64,000 nt of DNA from Hypoxylon rubiginosum (lineage: Eukaryota > Ascomycota > Sordariomycetes > Xylariales > Hypoxylaceae): contig CADCXA010000030.1 in NCBI GenBank assembly GCA_902806565.1, forward strand, positions 744,001-808,000, written 5' to 3'. The position numbers and the translations under genes were made by a program. Within the stretch, counting starts at the first letter, position 1; each line of letters opens with the position of its first letter. Positions 37,683-46,830 of this stretch are shown piece after piece. The notes under the pieces are model-generated. The model was not told where the DNA came from. It searched no databases and saw only the letters and a list, made by a program, of their open reading frames with translations.

Positions 37683-40668
37683 CTACCGATTCTTTTTCTC
37701 CACTACCTTTTGAGCTAATTGCCCTAACGATGAGCTCCCTAATAACTCAAAGATGGACATCTCGCACTGAACCTTAGGCACAAGCCAATTCCTAAGCTCG
37801 ACGGCAACTAATGAATCAACGCCGTACTTGCTCAATGGCTGCCTTGGGTCGATATCCGACTCGGGAATCACAAACATATCGGCCAGCTTTCCCATCACCG
37901 CCTTCTCCACCACTCCCTCGGCCTCCTCGGTGCTACTGGCGGCCGCTATCTGTTCAGCCAAGTTAGTAGATTCTTTCCCCCGGGCGCCAGCCTCCGGGCG
38001 CAACCTGGTGGTCTCCCGCAGGCCGGCGAAGCGCCGTTCCCGGGCCCAGCCCGCGTCCACGCGACCCAGCGTGCTGCCGGCCAGCCCCGTCACCACCTGC
38101 GCATTGCGCGCCGTGCGGTTCGGGTCGCGGATCGCCCAGTCGATCAGGTCGTGCACCTGTGCTTCCTCGAGCGGGCGGTGGCCGCTGCGGATGAGCCGCT
38201 CTGCTACGGCGGCCGACTCGGCGACGATGCCGACCGAGTTGACCATGCCGAGGTCGAGCACCACGGCCGGGAGACCGAGCGAGGCGCGGTGGCGGGCGAT
38301 AGCATCCAGGAATGTGTTGCCGGCCGCGTAGTTGGCTTGCGAGGCGGCCCCGACCACGCCGTTTGCCGAGGAGAGCATGATGAAAAAGTCCAAAGAGGTC
38401 TCGGCCGAAAAGACGGTGTGTAAGTTCCTGGTGCCCGCGACTTTGGGGTCTACTGCCGCCGACCATTGTGCGGCTGTCATCCTTTCCAAGATTGAATCCT
38501 AAAGGAGGTGATATAAGCAAATGTACTAGGCACTAATATTGGCGACGGCGTGATAAAATATTGAAATTACTTACGTCTAAAACCATGGCGGCTTGTATCA
38601 CCCCCCTCACGGGGGGCATTTTGGTAGCACACTCAGCAAGGACAGCTTTTAGACTGGCCAAGTCTGCTACGTTGCAGTTCTTGATAGTAATATTGGCACC
38701 CGTGGCGGAAAGGTCCCTTTGGATCGCCTTCGAGTGCGGCCCAGAAGCAGCACTGCGTGAAAGCAGGAGGAGGTTCTTGGCCCCGTGGTTGACAAGCCAC
38801 TGAGATATCGACCTACCAATTCCACCTAAGCCACTAACAACCATATACGTCGCTTCCGGTATCAAATGTGCTTTGGCTCTCTGCGGAATTGTCTAAGAGG
38901 CGACACTATTAGCGGTACGTTTCAAAGCTATTACCAAATAGCCTACCTTTATGGCACCTCCCGTCTTGGGGACTACCACGATCTTCCCTATGTGCTTCCC
39001 CGCCTGCATAACGCGTAGGGCTCTAGATGTGTCCTCTAGGCTGTATTCAATGACAGGTTGGATGTTATTGATGACCTTTTTGTCAAGCAATCGCATGACC
39101 TCAACCAGAATGCGCTGGACGACTTTACCCTTGTAGTCGCAAAGCTGCACGATGTCGACAGCCATGAAACTAACGGCTTTCCGAAATGCGGCCATCTCGA
39201 GCGACATATTTTGGTGAATTTCCTTCTTCCCAATCTCGACAAATCGACCGTGAGGCGCCAAAATACCCCAGCTGTCGTGAAGGAGCTCGCCGGCGAGAGA
39301 GTTGATGACCGCATCCACGCCGCGCTGGCCCGTCGCGTCTAGCACGGCAGGCGCGAATGATCCGTCTCTGCTGGAAAAGATGCGCTCATCGGGGATCCCG
39401 TTGGTTTTGGTCAGAAATTCGCGCTTCGCCGGCGTGCCCACGGTAGCGAATACCTCGAGGCCCTTCCACTGCGCGAGGATCAGGCATGCCTGGCCCACGC
39501 CGCCAGATGCAGCGTGGATCAGCACCGTCTCGCCGTGGTCCAACCTTGCTGCCTCGAACAAATAATAGTAAGCTGTCGCAAACACCATGCCGAAGCTCGC
39601 CGCTTCGGAAAACGTCATGCCATCGGGGATGGGCACGACCGACGTTCGCGGTATCCGGACCCGGTTGGCAATATGCCCGTGAACGGTCAATGCAGCTACC
39701 CTGTCGCCGACTCTCAGCTCATCTTTGCTTATGGCGCTTCCAAGGCGGGTAACGACCCCAGAGCACTCGACGCCAAGATCCTGCTTCTCGTCGAGCTGTC
39801 CCATAGCATGCATTACGTCGCGGAAATTCAGCCCGAACGCCCGCGGCTCAACCTCGACCCACCCGGCAGGAAGAGGCTGGCCGGCATCCTCGTCGTCGGT
39901 GAAAACTATGCTGTCGAGGAGACCTGGAACCTGGACTTCCATCTTTAATTCTCGGCCGGGTTGTACGAAGGGTTGCATTTCGGCGTCCTTGGGGGCGTTG
40001 AGGAATGCTGCGTTCTCGCCGACGTCGGGACGCACTCTGGGGACGAATATCCGTCCATCACGCTCCGCGAATTCGAAGTCGACGGAGCCGGCTCCGAGCG
40101 AGTAGTCAAAAGTCGCGGCGAAGACCCGAGCGATGATGGCGTGGGAGGCGGCATCCCAGCCTTGTCGTGCTGGGTCCAAGTCTAGCGACACGAAGCGGCG
40201 GCTCGCGTCTTCGACGCGCCGGGTGCGGAGAAGGCCGGTATGCAGTGCATTCTCCGGAACTGGGCTGTCGAGCGCGGAGCCCGAAGTTACCCAGAGGACG
40301 CCTTTGCTACTTACGAGCAGGGACTTAATCGCCTCGAAGTTGGAGCCATCGATGTTCTGCGGAGGGCCATGGATACCGGAGAGGATGATGCAAACTTTAT
40401 CTTTGGCGTCTATCGTTGCTAGGCTCGTCAGCGTTGGGGTGACGCCAGTAGCACGGTTGATGCTCATCATGAGACCGCGCAACCACTCGGAGGGAGGTGG
40501 TGCCACCTCGTAGATCAGGGCCACCTCGCTCTCATACAGCGGCTGCTTCTTAGGCAAGGCGTTAGACATGATGACGCTCACACTCTGGTACTGCTCGTCA
40601 TCGCAATCCCACATGGTTAAGTCTCGGCCAGTGAAGCCGGCAGCCTTCAGGATATCGTCACTTGTCCA
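37683..40668 (-). pseudogene. 5'-truncated highly reducing polyketide synthase (ER-KR-ACP remnant)
   Basis: Three exon blocks, 40668-38947, 38892-38575 and 38498-37683, with clean in-phase introns of 54 and 76 nt, give about 951 residues with no internal stop or frameshift. Order: a post-methyltransferase/pseudo-KR segment (DDILKAAGFTGRD at the edge), enoylreductase (FRDVMHAMGQLD, VHGHIANRVRIP, IHAASGGVGQACLILAQ), ketoreductase (VVSGLGGIGRSISQWLVNHG; catalytic S in IMLSSANGVVG and Y in ANYAAGN), and acyl carrier protein (KYGVDSLVAVELRNW, with the phosphopantetheine Ser) before the stop at 37683. KS, AT, DH and most of MT, about 1,400 residues in intact family members, are absent. At about 40664-40668 the sequence changes abruptly to an opposite-strand P450. 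It cannot make polyketide alone. The good reading frame suggests recent truncation, or an assembly join. Confidence 0.85.
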
Positions 40669-41989
40669 GGGATGCGTGGATCGGTTTGTGGATAAGCTTG
40701 GGCCGTTGACAGCAAAGAGCGGTAGAGCGGGTATCAACATAACGAAGTGGTGGGAGATGCTCACCTTTGATATCCTAGGCGAAATGGCCTTTGGTGAGGG
40801 CTTCGGTTGCGTTGAAACAGGTATGAATCCTCTTGTTCTTTTGCATGGAATGGCCACTTACATTAGATGCCTATGAAGAGGAGCCACACCACTGGATCGA
40901 TCTCATTTTCGAGCATCTACTCGAGATCACCCTCGTGGATAACCTACGTCGGTTCATATTGCTAGCCACGATCGGGAAATGGGTGCTGCCGTGGCTGACG
41001 GTCCGCGTCCGCAATAAGCACTCGGGATATAGCCGTGCAAAGGTTCAAGAGTCAGCATTCCCCCATTAACAAATGCACCATGTCTACTATTAACTAGTGT
41101 GTGCCTCCTTTAGACGCCTCAGTGTTAAATCGGCTCGCCAAGACTTCCTTACCTCTCTCGTTGGCAAGGTCGAAAATGGAGAGGTACCGCTCGAAGAATT
41201 GACCGCACATGCCTCTACACTCATGTGAGTTCCTGCTAGTCCATTCCGTCTCTTCATGCAGTAATCCTGATACTGAAGATACCTGAAGTATCGCGGGAGG
41301 CGAGACGACAGCGACAGCTCTCGCGGCCGCCACATACTATCTGCTAAAGACACCTGCGACGCTGGAGAAACTCAATTGCGAGATTCGAGGCCGCTACACC
41401 CAATATAGTGAGATTGACGCAAACTAGGCATTACAGTTGCCATACCTGCAGGCAGTCATCAATGAGAGCTTGCGGATCCATCCTCCGGGGTCGCAGGGAT
41501 TTCCTAGAGTGTCACCCGGGTGCGAGATCGATGGGCACTGGGTCCCTCAAGGGGTAGGCCTCAATCTGCACCTAGTTTGGCAGGGCATTCTCTAACATCG
41601 GAAGTAGGCCGAGGTATACACGAGCGCCTGGGCCGTCACACACGATCCAGAGTACTTTCACGAGCCCATGACATTCAAGCCCGAGCGATGGACCGATCCG
41701 GAATGCCGCGATGTTAAAGATGCCAGTCAGCCCTTCTCGCTAGGGTACAGGGCCTGCATCGGACGCAAGTAAGTTTCCCAAAGCAAATGCGACGAAAGGA
41801 TAGAAGATTAACTAATGGCTTTGAAGCTTCGCTCACATGGAAATGGCATCCTGTCTGGCAAAGGTTCTCTATAGATACGATTTAGAACTCGTAAACAAGA
41901 ACCTCGACTGGGAGGCTGCTTCGCACTGCTATGTCATGTGGTGGAAAGCGCCGATTTGGGTACGTTTCGAGGACCGCAAGACTTTATGA
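40664..41989 (+). pseudogene. N-terminally truncated cytochrome P450 with one nonsense codon
   Basis: Homology starts abruptly at about 40664 (VQGCVDRFVDKLG), roughly residue 140 of a usual ~500-aa fungal P450, so the membrane anchor and first helices are missing. Probable exons: 40664-40820, 40879-41050, 41114-41224, 41289-41553, 41608-41768 and 41827-41989. Visible motifs are EMLTFDILGEMAFGE, I-helix IAGGETTAT, K-helix ESLRIHPP, a PERW-type meander (FKPERW) and the haem loop FSLGYRACIGR with its Cys. One in-frame TAG lies at 41425-41427, between EIDAN and ALQLPYL. The only way to splice it out would be a 29-nt intron, which is too short. The GTCAGC donor at 41051 is weak. Intact relatives oxidise secondary metabolites at the ER, fitting the PKS next to it. 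Confidence 0.85.
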
Positions 41990-42256
41990 ATGAAAGTTTT
42001 ATGGAAAACAAACAGATAGGGATATCTATAATTACCTAGGTACTGCTGTCTTCAATTAGTTATGGCAATAAGCATGACAACTCGAGTGACGATGTCGTTG
42101 TCGGGGATGTTAGTAAAGATAAATTTCAAATGCATTGGCCCGCTAAGGTAATAATAACTAAGCCACTTTAGGTACCTGGATAGCTAGAGTGATAAATAGT
42201 AATAGCGATGCAAATTTTCATCCAAGCAGGTGTGATGCTGTAGCTGCAAAGTGCCT
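41990..42256. other. Short AT-rich gap before tRNA-Lys
   Basis: Less than 300 bases, with TACCTAGGTA at 42033. No gene. Confidence 0.5.
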
Positions 42257-42329
42257 GCCCGGTTAGCTCAATCGGTAGAGCGTGAGACTCTTAATCTCAA
42301 GGTTGCGGGTTCGACCCCCGCATCGGGCT
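42257..42329 (+). tRNA. tRNA-Lys (CTT), no intron
   Basis: A complete cloverleaf. The acceptor stem is GCCCGGT with ATCGGGC, the D arm GCTC-loop-GAGC, the anticodon stem TGAGA/TCTCA with loop CTCTTAA (anticodon CTT), and the T arm GCGGG-TTCGACC-CCCGC. The 73 bases include the discriminator; CCA is not encoded. A T-run downstream (about 42372) can serve as Pol III terminator. The promoter is internal (A box in the D arm, B box GGTTCGACCCC). It lies about 270 bases beyond the end of the P450 remnant. Confidence 0.97.
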
Positions 42330-42657
42330 CAATTCCTGATGCTTCCCAGTTATCTGGGATAATCGACCTTCTTTTTTCCTTCCTTGCAGACTGGTTACCC
42401 ATCTATTTTTGGTTGCCTTTTTGCATTTACGTAGTTGCTGTGTTTCATTTCTCCGGATCAAGGGGCTATAAGATGGGTAGGCAATCTTTATATAACATAT
42501 TTATCTTGCCAGGCGGGCAGCTGATTTATCGAAGTATGAATTAAGTCGTAGTTTTTAGAGACCTTAGATAACACCGGGCGTACATTGAAACTCCCAAAAT
42601 AACTGGTGATTTGCCTTCAAGTAAACTTTCATTGGAATGAAGGCTCATACTACGTGG
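42330..42657. other. Intergenic gap after tRNA-Lys
   Basis: About 330 bases with the Pol III terminator and the 3' flank of the minus-strand deaminase gene. No gene. Confidence 0.6.
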
Positions 42658-43188
42658 CTAGGCGGAATTTTCATGACCAGCCGTCGCTACTTCTAGTATG
42701 TCCTTCTCTAGTCCGGTAATATGAACAAATGCAATGCCGGCATCCTTCAACTTCTGCCTGCTAGAGTTGCCGCTGACGAACTTGTCCGGTTCCTGAACGC
42801 CAACATAGACGGTCTTGATCTTGTCCCCTATAGCCAATATCCTTTCCACGCAGGGCAAGTTTCCACTAAGCCGTTGGGAGCAAGGCTCTACCGTCGTGTA
42901 AAGTGCGACCTCCTCCGGGAGTACTTCGCCTAGCCGGCTTGCTGGAACGCCATACCTCTCGGCTAGCTTCTCGAAGCAGCATTGTTCCGCGTGGGTGTTT
43001 CCCGGAAGTTCCAGTGTATAGCCAGTTGCTAATATTTCATTTGTAGCTACTTGCACCACGACGGCTCCGACTCGGTAGTTGGTGGGTTTTGGCGGGGATT
43101 GAGTGGCCAGGGACAAGGCAAATTTCATATATGACTGATGATCTTTTGCCTCTATGCTTTGAGCTTTCTGGTGGGCGTTTTCCGCCAT
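42658..43188 (-). CDS. Cytidine/deoxycytidylate deaminase-family protein (RibD/DRAP deaminase-like)
   Basis: A single exon of 176 aa. The zinc-dependent deaminase signature is complete: HAEQCCFEKL supplies the His ligand and catalytic Glu, and TVEPCSQRLSGNLPCVERIL supplies the two Cys ligands. The PCSxRxSG-PC spacing and the following YVGVQEPDKFV resemble the pyrimidine deaminase step of riboflavin synthesis (RibD/Rib2 deaminase domain) more than a nucleoside deaminase. No reductase domain or RNA-modification domain is attached. Likely a soluble enzyme hydrolysing an amino group on a pyrimidine; the exact substrate is inferred. Its start is 298 bases from the divergent J-protein gene, so they share a promoter region. 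Confidence 0.85.
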   Translation of the reverse strand: MAENAHQKAQSIEAKDHQSYMKFALSLATQSPPKPTNYRVGAVVVQVATNEILATGYTLELPGNTHAEQCCFEKLAERYGVPASRLGEVLPEEVALYTTVEPCSQRLSGNLPCVERILAIGDKIKTVYVGVQEPDKFVSGNSSRQKLKDAGIAFVHITGLEKDILEVATAGHENSA

Positions 43189-43486
43189 TATTTTCTGTGG
43201 TGTCTAGAGGCCAGGACGTGAACGAATAATAAGTCTGGTTAATACTGAGACGTTCGTGGTTATTGTAAATCGTTTACTGCATATATTCATTGTGTAGATA
43301 TCCCAACTAGCCCCGTGCCCCACTTCCTGATTGGCTCTTTTAATTATTATCGATAATACGTCCGTCGCGTAATCGATAGAGGAACGCGTGCAACGCGACC
43401 TTTGCCCATTTATCCAATGCACTTAATCAAACCCACACACCCATCAGCTTCATCTATCGTGAGCTACTCGTCAGCATCTGGTCATC

Positions 43487-44440
43487 ATGGATAATTCCGA
43501 CGACCTCCAAGCGGGTGAACCGCCTACCATTGACCCGTATGAGGTGCTCATGTTAAGGCGCACGGCCAATGAGGGCCAAATCAAATCAGCGTACCGAAAG
43601 CTTGCCCTCAAGAATCATCCAGGTAAGCTCTCCCATTTGGAGTCAGCATTTCCCCCTTAACGTACCTGAGTATTCTTACACGTTAGCATAGACAAGGTGT
43701 CAGAGGACAAGAAACAGGAAGCAAACGAGGCCTTTCAGTCGATAGCCTTCGCCTACGCCGTGCTGTCCGATCCCGCAAGACGCAAGCGCTACGATGAGAC
43801 GGGCTCCACCTCCGAGTCCATCGTCGACTCGGACGGCTTCAGCTGGACAGACTTCTATCGAGAACAGTACCGCGACGCTATTTCTGCCGATGCAATCGAG
43901 AAGATCGCCAAGCAATATAAAGGTTCTGACGAGGAGGCGGACGATCTTTTTGTCGCCTACGAGCAATACAAAGGCAAAATGGACAAAATCTACGAGTCGG
44001 TCCTGCTTAGCAACGTCCTCGAAGATGACGAACGCTTCCGCGCAATCATCGATAACGCAATTGACAACGAAGATATCCCTGCCTACAAGGCCTACACGCA
44101 CGAGAGCAAGAAGTCCAAGGAGGCCCGAGTGAAGGCTGCGCAGACAGAGAGCACCGAGGCCGAGGAGTACGCAAAAGAACTGGGAGTCCACGATAAGCTG
44201 TTTGGCAGTAAGAGCAAGAAAGCAGGGAAGGGCAAGAAGGGGTCATCCGAGGATGACCTGGCAGCACTTATCCGCCGCAATCAACAGGACCGAAGCGGCT
44301 TCCTAGACAACCTGGCGGCCAAGTACGGCGCAACTTCGAGCTCTAAGAAGGGCAAGAAGCGTGCAGCCCCAGACGACGAACCATCAGAGGAAGCCTTCCA
44401 AGCCGCAGCCGCAAGATTAAAGAAGGGGAAGAACAAATAG
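43487..44440 (+). CDS. DnaJ-domain protein, DNAJC9-like
   Basis: Two exons, 43487-43622 and 43692-44440, give 294 aa. The 69-nt intron splits the J-domain HPD motif (CATCCAG then ACAAG gives HPDK). The J domain covers about residues 15-85 (DPYEVLMLRRTANEGQIKSA, AYRKLALKNHPDK, FAYAVLSDPARRKRYDETGS). After it comes the conserved DNAJC9 helical region (FSWTDFYREQYRD, IDNEDIPAYKAY) and a Lys-rich C-terminus. DNAJC9 orthologues are Hsp70 co-chaperones that also bind histones H3-H4, mostly in the nucleus; that role is known for the family, not shown here. In J1 the usual DPYEVLG is DPYEVLM. Confidence 0.93.
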
Positions 44441-44843
44441 GTTAGGCAATTAGGCTCTGTCTAGTTTGTCTTCTTTCACGGCGTAATGGTATTTAGGCAA
44501 GCAAAGGGAATCACTGGGGCAAGGATGGATTAGGTTCGAATTATGGGCGTTCTTGTAATTGCTGCGATAATGAACATGGCATTTACCAATCGGGAGAGCT
44601 GGTATAATTCCGGAGTAGTGTTGCGCGAGTTGCCGCGATACCTACCTGGTATTTGCTAGGTGTACCTTTTTTTTTAATGATAAGTGGGGTACCTTACAGC
44701 TAAGGTTAAGTGCTAAGGTGCCTATTAAGAACTTGCCGCGTCTCCGTCGCGTCTTCTTAAACAATACTAGCAACTTCAACATAAAACCTCGATTTTTTGC
44801 ATGTATTGATGGGAAAAGCAACCGGCTCGGCTAACAAAATGCA
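44441..44843. other. Intergenic region
   Basis: About 400 bases between two co-directional genes: 3' flank of the J-protein gene and promoter of the Stn1 gene. A 9-T run occurs near 44670. No gene. Confidence 0.6.
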
Positions 44844-45667
44844 ATGACAAGTGCGGAACCACTCGTATACTATCCCGCGTACTGCTTCCACCTGTCTCCG
44901 ACGATCAATAAATGGTGTCCCTTGCGCGCCGTCGATATTCAAGGTCTGGAATGCCGACCTGGTTTTGAAGGTACTTCGATATATATAACATGTTGTAAAT
45001 GTGATTTAGAGCTCATCATGACATAGCCGACAATGTTTTCTTCTCCCTGAACCACCCTATTCGATGGGTGCGAGTCGTCGGAGTTGTGGTCGCCATTGAC
45101 GAATACTATGGCCGTCGCATCTACACTGTCGACGACAGCACTGGCGAATGCATCGAGTGTAGCCTAGATATACCGAAGCCGGCTGATAAGGCACGACCGA
45201 ATACTAGGAATGGCGATGCGACTACCGCTGGTCATACTGAGGATGCACCACATTCGGACATTGATGTTGGTATGGTAATCGACGTCAAGGGAAGCATAAA
45301 GCTTTTTAGAGACCAGAAGCAGATCAATATCCAGAAGCTTCAGAGGGTCCGGTCTACAAAGCAGGAAGTGCAGTTTTGGAACAAGATAGGTGATTTTCGG
45401 CGGGACGTCCTCAGTCGGCCCTGGGCGTTAGAGAGTAGAGAGGTGCGCCAGTGCAAGAAACAATATATGGCCGATGCGGACGCCGAAGAGAAGAAGAAGA
45501 AAAAGAAGCAGGAAAATGGGTATACTCGCGATAGCAATGTGCTGGGTCGACAGATTAGCGCAAAGAGCGGCGACACGAGAAGCAAGCCTACAAAACAAGA
45601 GCCTTTAGCCAAGACAGGAGCTAGATACCCACACGCCAAAGGCCAATACGATGCATTAGGACTCTAA
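44844..45667 (+). CDS. STN1: Stn1-like OB-fold telomere-capping protein
   Basis: Exons 44844-44970 and 45027-45667 with a 56-nt intron give 255 aa. The N-terminus (YYPAYCFHLSPTINKW) and the following HPIRWVRVVGVVVAIDEYYG, TVDDSTGECIEC and FRDQKQINIQKL are the classic Stn1 OB-fold strands. A basic Lys/Glu-rich tail follows (about residue 205 on). The family, with Ten1 and Ctc1/Cdc13-like partners, protects chromosome ends and helps fill in the C-strand; nuclear. The protein ends shortly after the single OB fold, with no obvious C-terminal winged-helix domains, as in other short fungal Stn1 proteins. The start is the only ATG in the first exon's frame before the motif. Confidence 0.9.
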
Positions 45668-46830
45668 AACTACGAATGAGCATTTCATATCAATTTGATG
45701 CTGTCTTTTCTGTCACCGTCGTTAAGTGTAGCAAATAGGGGCTTAGATAAGCTCGTACCAGTGTATTGCGCTTTCACCTCTTGGGATTTAGGTAGAAGAC
45801 AGCAGAAATCGTCACAGCCACGTTGATGGGAATACTAGATTCAATATTCTCATTGATTGAATTTACTCTATATCCCTATGTATGTAGTTTGGAGGTCTTC
45901 TCTCCCCTTGACTGTATATACAGTAAATGTTGCACTGGGCAGTCAGTTTAAAGTGGAGCCATGCCTTCCAACATCCAACGACTTGTCTGAATTAGTGGAT
46001 AATACCTGACGAACTGCATCTCTTACACCACAGACCAGTGGCTCCCTAGATTTGAAAATTCGGAATAGTCCTTGAAGCAGGTGTCATCTTACGAAGCTTT
46101 AGAAATCAGAAAACTAAGTAGTCGCGACATCATTCAAAGCACGTGGCTGTATGAAGTCAGTGTAACAGCCTCTCTTCTGTCCAACGTATCCATTTACAAC
46201 ATCCACCACAACAACAACTCTTCTCTTTGCTGATGAACCTCACAGCGACCTAGAATCACCATCCAAACGCAAGCAGTATTCCTTCGTCCTCATAATTACA
46301 ATATTATTACATTGTATTTGGGTTTACAATTGGCTCCAGCCGCGGCATTTCAACAGCACTCAAGTCACATTCCAGTGACTCTTCTAGGCCCTCGGTTTGC
46401 TTCAGCTCGTCACGTAGGTAGGACCCTTATTCCCTATTCCAGACAATCCATTCCTCAAGCCATGAGCTCTACACGTCACATGGCGTTGGCAACCTTGACT
46501 CAGCCGTCGCCTGGTACACGACACCATTCTTTACTATGTACCCAAGTCACCCATGTCATCAAGAACACGCACAACCCAATCACCATATATGACAGCCTCA
46601 GAAGCCCGACTTATATATGATTCTCTATCTTCAAACTGCTTCAAATTGTCTACTCTTGTATGCCTTATTTATGGAATCCTTCACTACAAAAAACCTCGAA
46701 CGAATTTATATTACCAAGAATATTCCGCGTTGAGCGCTGGAAACTATGGGCGACCCTTTGATAGAGCACCATAATTACGATACATTGAGAACACTTTCCT
46801 TTATTCCCCCTTTCACTCCTTCAAGACGCC
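45668..46830. other. Intergenic region, about 1.2 kb
   Basis: 3' flank of the Stn1 gene and promoter/5' leader of the GH81 gene. From about 46180 the sequence is rich in CA and CT, as in a fungal 5' leader. The frames at 46312-46774 begin at TTG or lack domains and were not accepted. Confidence 0.55.

Noticed and set aside
41402..41435. A tiny intron that would remove the P450 amber codon
   Set aside because: The GTGAGA..ACAG stretch is only about 29 nt, below the minimum intron size of these fungi, and it would delete conserved residues.
41554..41607. Apparent stops between VPQG and AEVYTSAW of the P450
   Set aside because: This stretch has a GTAGGC donor, a CTAAC branch site and a TAG acceptor in phase, so it is an ordinary intron and not damage.
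27938..41989. A single biosynthetic cluster joining the MFS efflux gene with the PKS/P450
   Set aside because: Argonaute and about 6 kb of other DNA lie between, and no other biosynthetic gene is present, so linkage is weak.
42251..42544. 97-aa frame starting over the tRNA-Lys
   Set aside because: Its N-terminal part (RLAQSVERETLNLKVAGSTP) is the familiar translation of a tRNA gene and not a protein.
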